From contig CAKUYF010000042.1 of NCBI GenBank assembly GCA_934702115.1, positions 1-7,812 on the forward strand: a DNA stretch of 7,812 nt, read 5' to 3'. The stretch is from an uncultured Eubacteriales bacterium (GTDB lineage: Bacteria > Bacillota > Clostridia > Oscillospirales > Acutalibacteraceae). Numbering within the stretch: the first letter of the stretch is position 1; each line of letters starts with the position of its first letter. The position numbers and the translations under genes were made by a program. This document shows, piece after piece, positions 4,968 to 7,812 of the stretch. The notes under the pieces were generated by a model that did no database searches, was not told the origin of the DNA, and saw only the letters and a list, made by a program, of their open reading frames with translations.

Positions 4968-6416
4968 TCAAATTTTCCCTCTTATACAAGGAGGTAGTGC
5001 GTATTTGTGATAATTAGGACGACCGGTATAATTACCATGGAAGAAAATTTCTAATTCCATCAGTCTACGTGCCAGTAATCCCTTTAAACATTTTCCTTGT
5101 GCGTGATGATACTTTAAAAACTCTCTGATAAAGCTTTCTCTGTCTATAAATCTAAGATCTTTTAAACAAGCTTGTCCTCTATTTACTTTTAGAAAGTCTC
5201 CATAACAATAACCGGTAACTCCGGAGTTGGTTTTAATATGATACCAACTCCCGTTTTCTTTTTCAGGGTTTAAAACGGTTACTCTTGTTTTATCGGGAAG
5301 TGCAGTTAATTTATTAGACTGAGAATTTGGATGCTGTCTAACAAAAAGTCCGTTTTCTGAATTTACTATTCCGTAATTATTTTCGCCACCCTTAATATTT
5401 AGTATTATGTTTTTTAAATTGCTATTACCGTAAATCCACATTTTACCTAAATTATATGTAAAACTCACCAAAGCGTCGAATTGATGTTGATTAAATTGGA
5501 TATTATTTTTGACAAGTAAATCATTGACTGCAGCAACAAATCCTGAATTATTGAGTGTATTTACCATATCTGCCAAAGCTTCCTCTTTTGTAATGTTATT
5601 ATAGAAAGCTTCATAAGATGGAATTACTTTTCCATACCCTATAGTGAGTACATTTACTACATCTTTATATACGTGTGGAACAAATCCTTCACGTTGCGAA
5701 ATAAAATGTATTCCTTTATGACTTATATTTTTTCCGTTACCAGAAGTTTCTGCATGCTTATTTTTATCGTCCACATAAAAATAGGAGTATGAATTCTTAC
5801 ATTCTTTCCACTGCCCATTTATACAACTTACGGCTTTAACATTATAGATTCCAGGTTCAGGTAAAGATATATTAGTACTCCAAGAGCACCATTCTTGATT
5901 TGCTGATTTATTATAAATTTGGAGTACATTTTTATAATTTTGCTTAGTTATTTCAATTTTTACTGCCGTTGCAGACTTAGGAGTTAAAGCTTTGATTGTT
6001 ACATTTAAATTAGAGCTTTGTGGATTAATATTACTATAAACACATTTAACAGGTTCCGCTTCTATAACATTAACAGTATAAGTAGCGGTACTATGATTTT
6101 GAGGATTAAAAATTGATACTTTTGCTTTACCCACTGAATTTGCATGAGCTATTCCATAAGAATTAATACTAACTACGGATGGATTACTGGATTGGCAAAT
6201 CAAATTATTAAACACTCTGCGTCTAGAGGAAAGCAAAATGTCTTTCCCTAAAGGTAAAGAATAAGCTGAGCAAGGAGAAGCGGCAGATGAAGGAACTGAA
6301 TACGAGAAGCAACCAAAAACTGTAAAACAACTGCTGATTCCACAAATACAACGCACAAAATAGGAATAAATTCTATTCTTATCAAAATTTAATAACATAT
6401 CTGGAGTCATCCTCAC
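4968..6416 (-). CDS. exported GH24 (T4-type) lysozyme with Ig-like domains and a nested SH3b domain
   Basis: Protein of 482 residues that should cleave the N-acetylmuramic acid to N-acetylglucosamine bond of peptidoglycan outside the cell. Order: signal peptide (hydrophobic core about 17-39, SSAAS near 43-47); Big_2-like Ig domain about 52-118; a second beta-sandwich about 122-216; GH24 from about 232, with catalytic-type E243 (QREG), D252 (YKD) and T258 (LTIGYG) and the core FNQHQFDALVSFTYNLG. The GH24 domain is interrupted at about 348-411 by an SH3b domain (GLFVRQHPNSQSNKLTALPD to GYCYGDFLKV, a likely wall-binding module), then resumes with FIREFLKYHHAQGKCLKGL and RRLMELEIF (428-458). A 20-residue tail follows. 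The longest frame starts at GTG 6416, which has no ribosome binding site. GTGAGG at 6411-6416 better suits the ATG at codon 7 (6398). It could serve wall turnover or attack on rivals. Its own promoter is unclear. Confidence 0.9.
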   Translation of the reverse strand: MRMTPDMLLNFDKNRIYSYFVRCICGISSCFTVFGCFSYSVPSSAASPCSAYSLPLGKDILLSSRRRVFNNLICQSSNPSVVSINSYGIAHANSVGKAKVSIFNPQNHSTATYTVNVIEAEPVKCVYSNINPQSSNLNVTIKALTPKSATAVKIEITKQNYKNVLQIYNKSANQEWCSWSTNISLPEPGIYNVKAVSCINGQWKECKNSYSYFYVDDKNKHAETSGNGKNISHKGIHFISQREGFVPHVYKDVVNVLTIGYGKVIPSYEAFYNNITKEEALADMVNTLNNSGFVAAVNDLLVKNNIQFNQHQFDALVSFTYNLGKMWIYGNSNLKNIILNIKGGENNYGIVNSENGLFVRQHPNSQSNKLTALPDKTRVTVLNPEKENGSWYHIKTNSGVTGYCYGDFLKVNRGQACLKDLRFIDRESFIREFLKYHHAQGKCLKGLLARRLMELEIFFHGNYTGRPNYHKYALPPCIRGKI

Positions 6417-6490
6417 TTTTTATTCTTATTTTTTAATCTACTTAAGGGTTCGAAAATTAACTTTCAGGCTTATAATAAAGTAACTCAACC

Positions 6491-6515
6491 AAACGATAAA
6501 ATATAATTATCGTTT
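6491..6515. repeat. 25-base inverted repeat upstream of the lysozyme gene
   Basis: AAACGATAA and TTATCGTTT are exact complements separated by 7 bases. The repeat lies about 75 bases before the lysozyme start and 55 bases after the aminotransferase stop. It may be an operator or a weak hairpin ending the aminotransferase transcript; no U-run follows on the minus strand. No convincing -35/-10 pair was found for the lysozyme gene, only a TATAAG near 6470. Confidence 0.45.
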
Positions 6516-6569
6516 AAGTAACATTTATTTTTTATTAATCGCTATAGATAGAATGTAGTATGAACAAGT

Positions 6570-7812
6570 TTAAAATAATGAAAGTCTTTTCTCTATATAA
6601 ACCATTTTGACAATTAGAATAAATATTTCCAATGCAGATTTAAGTTCTTTCGTGGAAGGAAAAGTAGGAGCCAATCTTATATTTCGATCCAGTGGATCAT
6701 TTCCATAAGGATACGTTGCACCTGCAGGGGTCAACTTTAGCCCTAATTTTTTGCATAGTGTTACAACTCTTTTAGCGCATCCTTTTGAGGTATTAACACT
6801 AATAAAATATCCTCCTTTTGGTTCGGTCCAATTTAAAATTGGATTGCCTGAAAATTCATCGTTTAAGGCTTTAATGACAGTATCGAACTTTGGCCTTAAA
6901 ATTTCTCTATGCTTTGCCATATGTTTTTTTAATTCTGATTTGTTTTTTAGAAACTTAAGATGTCTTAGCTGATTTATTTTATCTGAACCAACCGTTTTAA
7001 ATGAATAATTATTTCTTAATTGGAAAAAATTTTTATTTCTACAAGCCAGAAATGCAATTCCTGCTCCCGGAATGGTTATTTTGGAGGTAGAGAAGAATAC
7101 CAGCGGCAATTCTTCATTACCGTATTTTTCACATTCGGATATAATATCTAAAAGCTTAGGCGGATTATCGGTAAGGTCATGAACAAAATAAGCATTATCC
7201 CAAAACAATCTAAAATCAGGAGCCGCAGTCTTTAGGGAAGCTAAACGCCTTACTGTATCGTCTGAATATACAATTCCATCGGGGTTGGAATATTTAGGTA
7301 CACACCACATTCCTTTTATAGAAGAATCTTTAGAGACTAGTTCTTCCACTACGTCCATATCAGGACCGTCCAATGTCATTTCTATAGGGATCATCTCTAT
7401 GCCAAAATGCTCACACATTGCAAAATGTCTGTCATAACCGGGAGAAGGGCACAGAAATTTGATTTTTTCTTGTTTCATCCAGGGAGTATTACCGCAGACT
7501 CCATGAATCATAAAGCAAGAAATAGTATCAAACATCATACTAAGACTTGAATTGCCTCCTACTATAAAATATTCATGATTGATACCTGTACATTCAGAAA
7601 TAAATTTTTTCATTTCCGGAAGCCCATCCAAAATTCCGTAATTTCGGCAATCCACATTATCTTTAGAAATCCAATCAGAATCTTTTCCTTCCGAGTTTAA
7701 CAGATTAGAAGAAAGATCTAACTGTTCGGGAGAAGGCTTTCCGCGAGACATATCCAGCTTGAAATTTTTACTTTCAGCCTCTTTAAACTGCTCTACGTCT
7801 TCATTATACAAG
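6570..7812 (-). CDS. PLP-dependent aminotransferase, MocR-like aspartate aminotransferase group (5' end outside the window)
   Basis: Partial gene: 413 residues are visible and the frame is open to the window edge. The first visible codon that could be a start is a TTG, which I do not accept, because relatives have some 20 more residues before LDMSRGKPSPEQLDLS. Fold-type I features are present: GGNSSLSMMFD (85-95) for PLP phosphate binding, CPSPGYDRHF (121-130), SNPDG (N176), WDNAY (D205, Y208) contacting the PLP ring, the Schiff-base lysine K244 in FFSTSKITIPGAGIAF, and the carboxylate-binding arginine R379 in RNIRLAPTFP. The family moves amino groups between amino acids and 2-oxo acids in the cytoplasm. 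Aspartate or another acidic donor is likely by family, but substrate choice cannot be read from the sequence. The C-terminus is complete. Possible metabolic links to gdhA through glutamate/2-oxoglutarate are inference; they are not one operon. Confidence 0.88.
   Translation of the reverse strand, partial: LYNEDVEQFKEAESKNFKLDMSRGKPSPEQLDLSSNLLNSEGKDSDWISKDNVDCRNYGILDGLPEMKKFISECTGINHEYFIVGGNSSLSMMFDTISCFMIHGVCGNTPWMKQEKIKFLCPSPGYDRHFAMCEHFGIEMIPIEMTLDGPDMDVVEELVSKDSSIKGMWCVPKYSNPDGIVYSDDTVRRLASLKTAAPDFRLFWDNAYFVHDLTDNPPKLLDIISECEKYGNEELPLVFFSTSKITIPGAGIAFLACRNKNFFQLRNNYSFKTVGSDKINQLRHLKFLKNKSELKKHMAKHREILRPKFDTVIKALNDEFSGNPILNWTEPKGGYFISVNTSKGCAKRVVTLCKKLGLKLTPAGATYPYGNDPLDRNIRLAPTFPSTKELKSALEIFILIVKMVYIEKRLSLF

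Noticed and set aside
6751..6972. 73-codon plus-strand frame
   Set aside because: Antisense shadow of the aminotransferase coding sequence.
7800..7812. TTG at 7811 as the true start of the aminotransferase
   Set aside because: The frame is open to the window edge, no ribosome binding site can be seen, and family members have extra N-terminal residues; the gene is treated as cut by the window.

Overview
The window is an AT-rich, low-GC stretch from what looks like a member of the Firmicutes (Bacillota), most likely a clostridial lineage. The evidence is strong AGGAGG-type ribosome binding sites, sigma-A promoters close to consensus, an smpB-ssrA pair, a hexameric-type glutamate dehydrogenase and several Sec-exported proteins. 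The genus cannot be named from the sequence. All genes lie on the minus strand except one acetyltransferase-like gene.

Read in the direction of minus-strand transcription (right to left): a PLP-dependent aminotransferase of the MocR-like aspartate aminotransferase group, cut at its 5' end by the window edge (6570-7812); an exported GH24 lysozyme with Ig-like domains and an SH3b domain nested inside the lysozyme domain (4968-6416); glutamate dehydrogenase gdhA (2550-3875); smpB (1973-2440); ssrA/tmRNA (1553-1962) ending in a hairpin terminator; an intergenic stretch of about 510 bases; then a two-to-three-gene cluster at the left end (26-1041). The plus-strand gene (4173-4949) encodes a GNAT-like protein with a signal peptide. 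It diverges from gdhA and converges on the lysozyme gene with an 18-base gap.

The most interesting part is the left cluster. The middle gene carries the Glu/Arg/His signature of the barnase/RNase T1/RNase Sa family of guanyl-specific ribonucleases. The next gene, 15 bases downstream, has the pattern of the RNase inhibitor barstar. The export signals are reversed from the classical Bacillus pair: the inhibitor-like protein has a clear Sec signal peptide and the RNase-like protein has none. The RNase reading frame also lacks a good start of its own. The strong ribosome binding site and promoter serve a 31-codon frame that ends in a TGA overlapping the RNase's GTG, just after a perfect A-AAA-AAG slippery heptamer. 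Production of the full 187-residue protein may therefore need a -1 frameshift, or translation may be coupled, or the gene may be broken or phase-variable.

The cluster lies just past the 3' end of ssrA, a well-known integration site for mobile islands, and next to the trans-translation genes that repair the ribosome stalling an intracellular mRNA-cutting RNase would cause. Other notable points are a long, basic tmRNA tag ending in LAVA, a 16-bp palindrome overlapping the -35 box of the smpB promoter, an exported GNAT protein with a G7 tract, and the split lysozyme domain.
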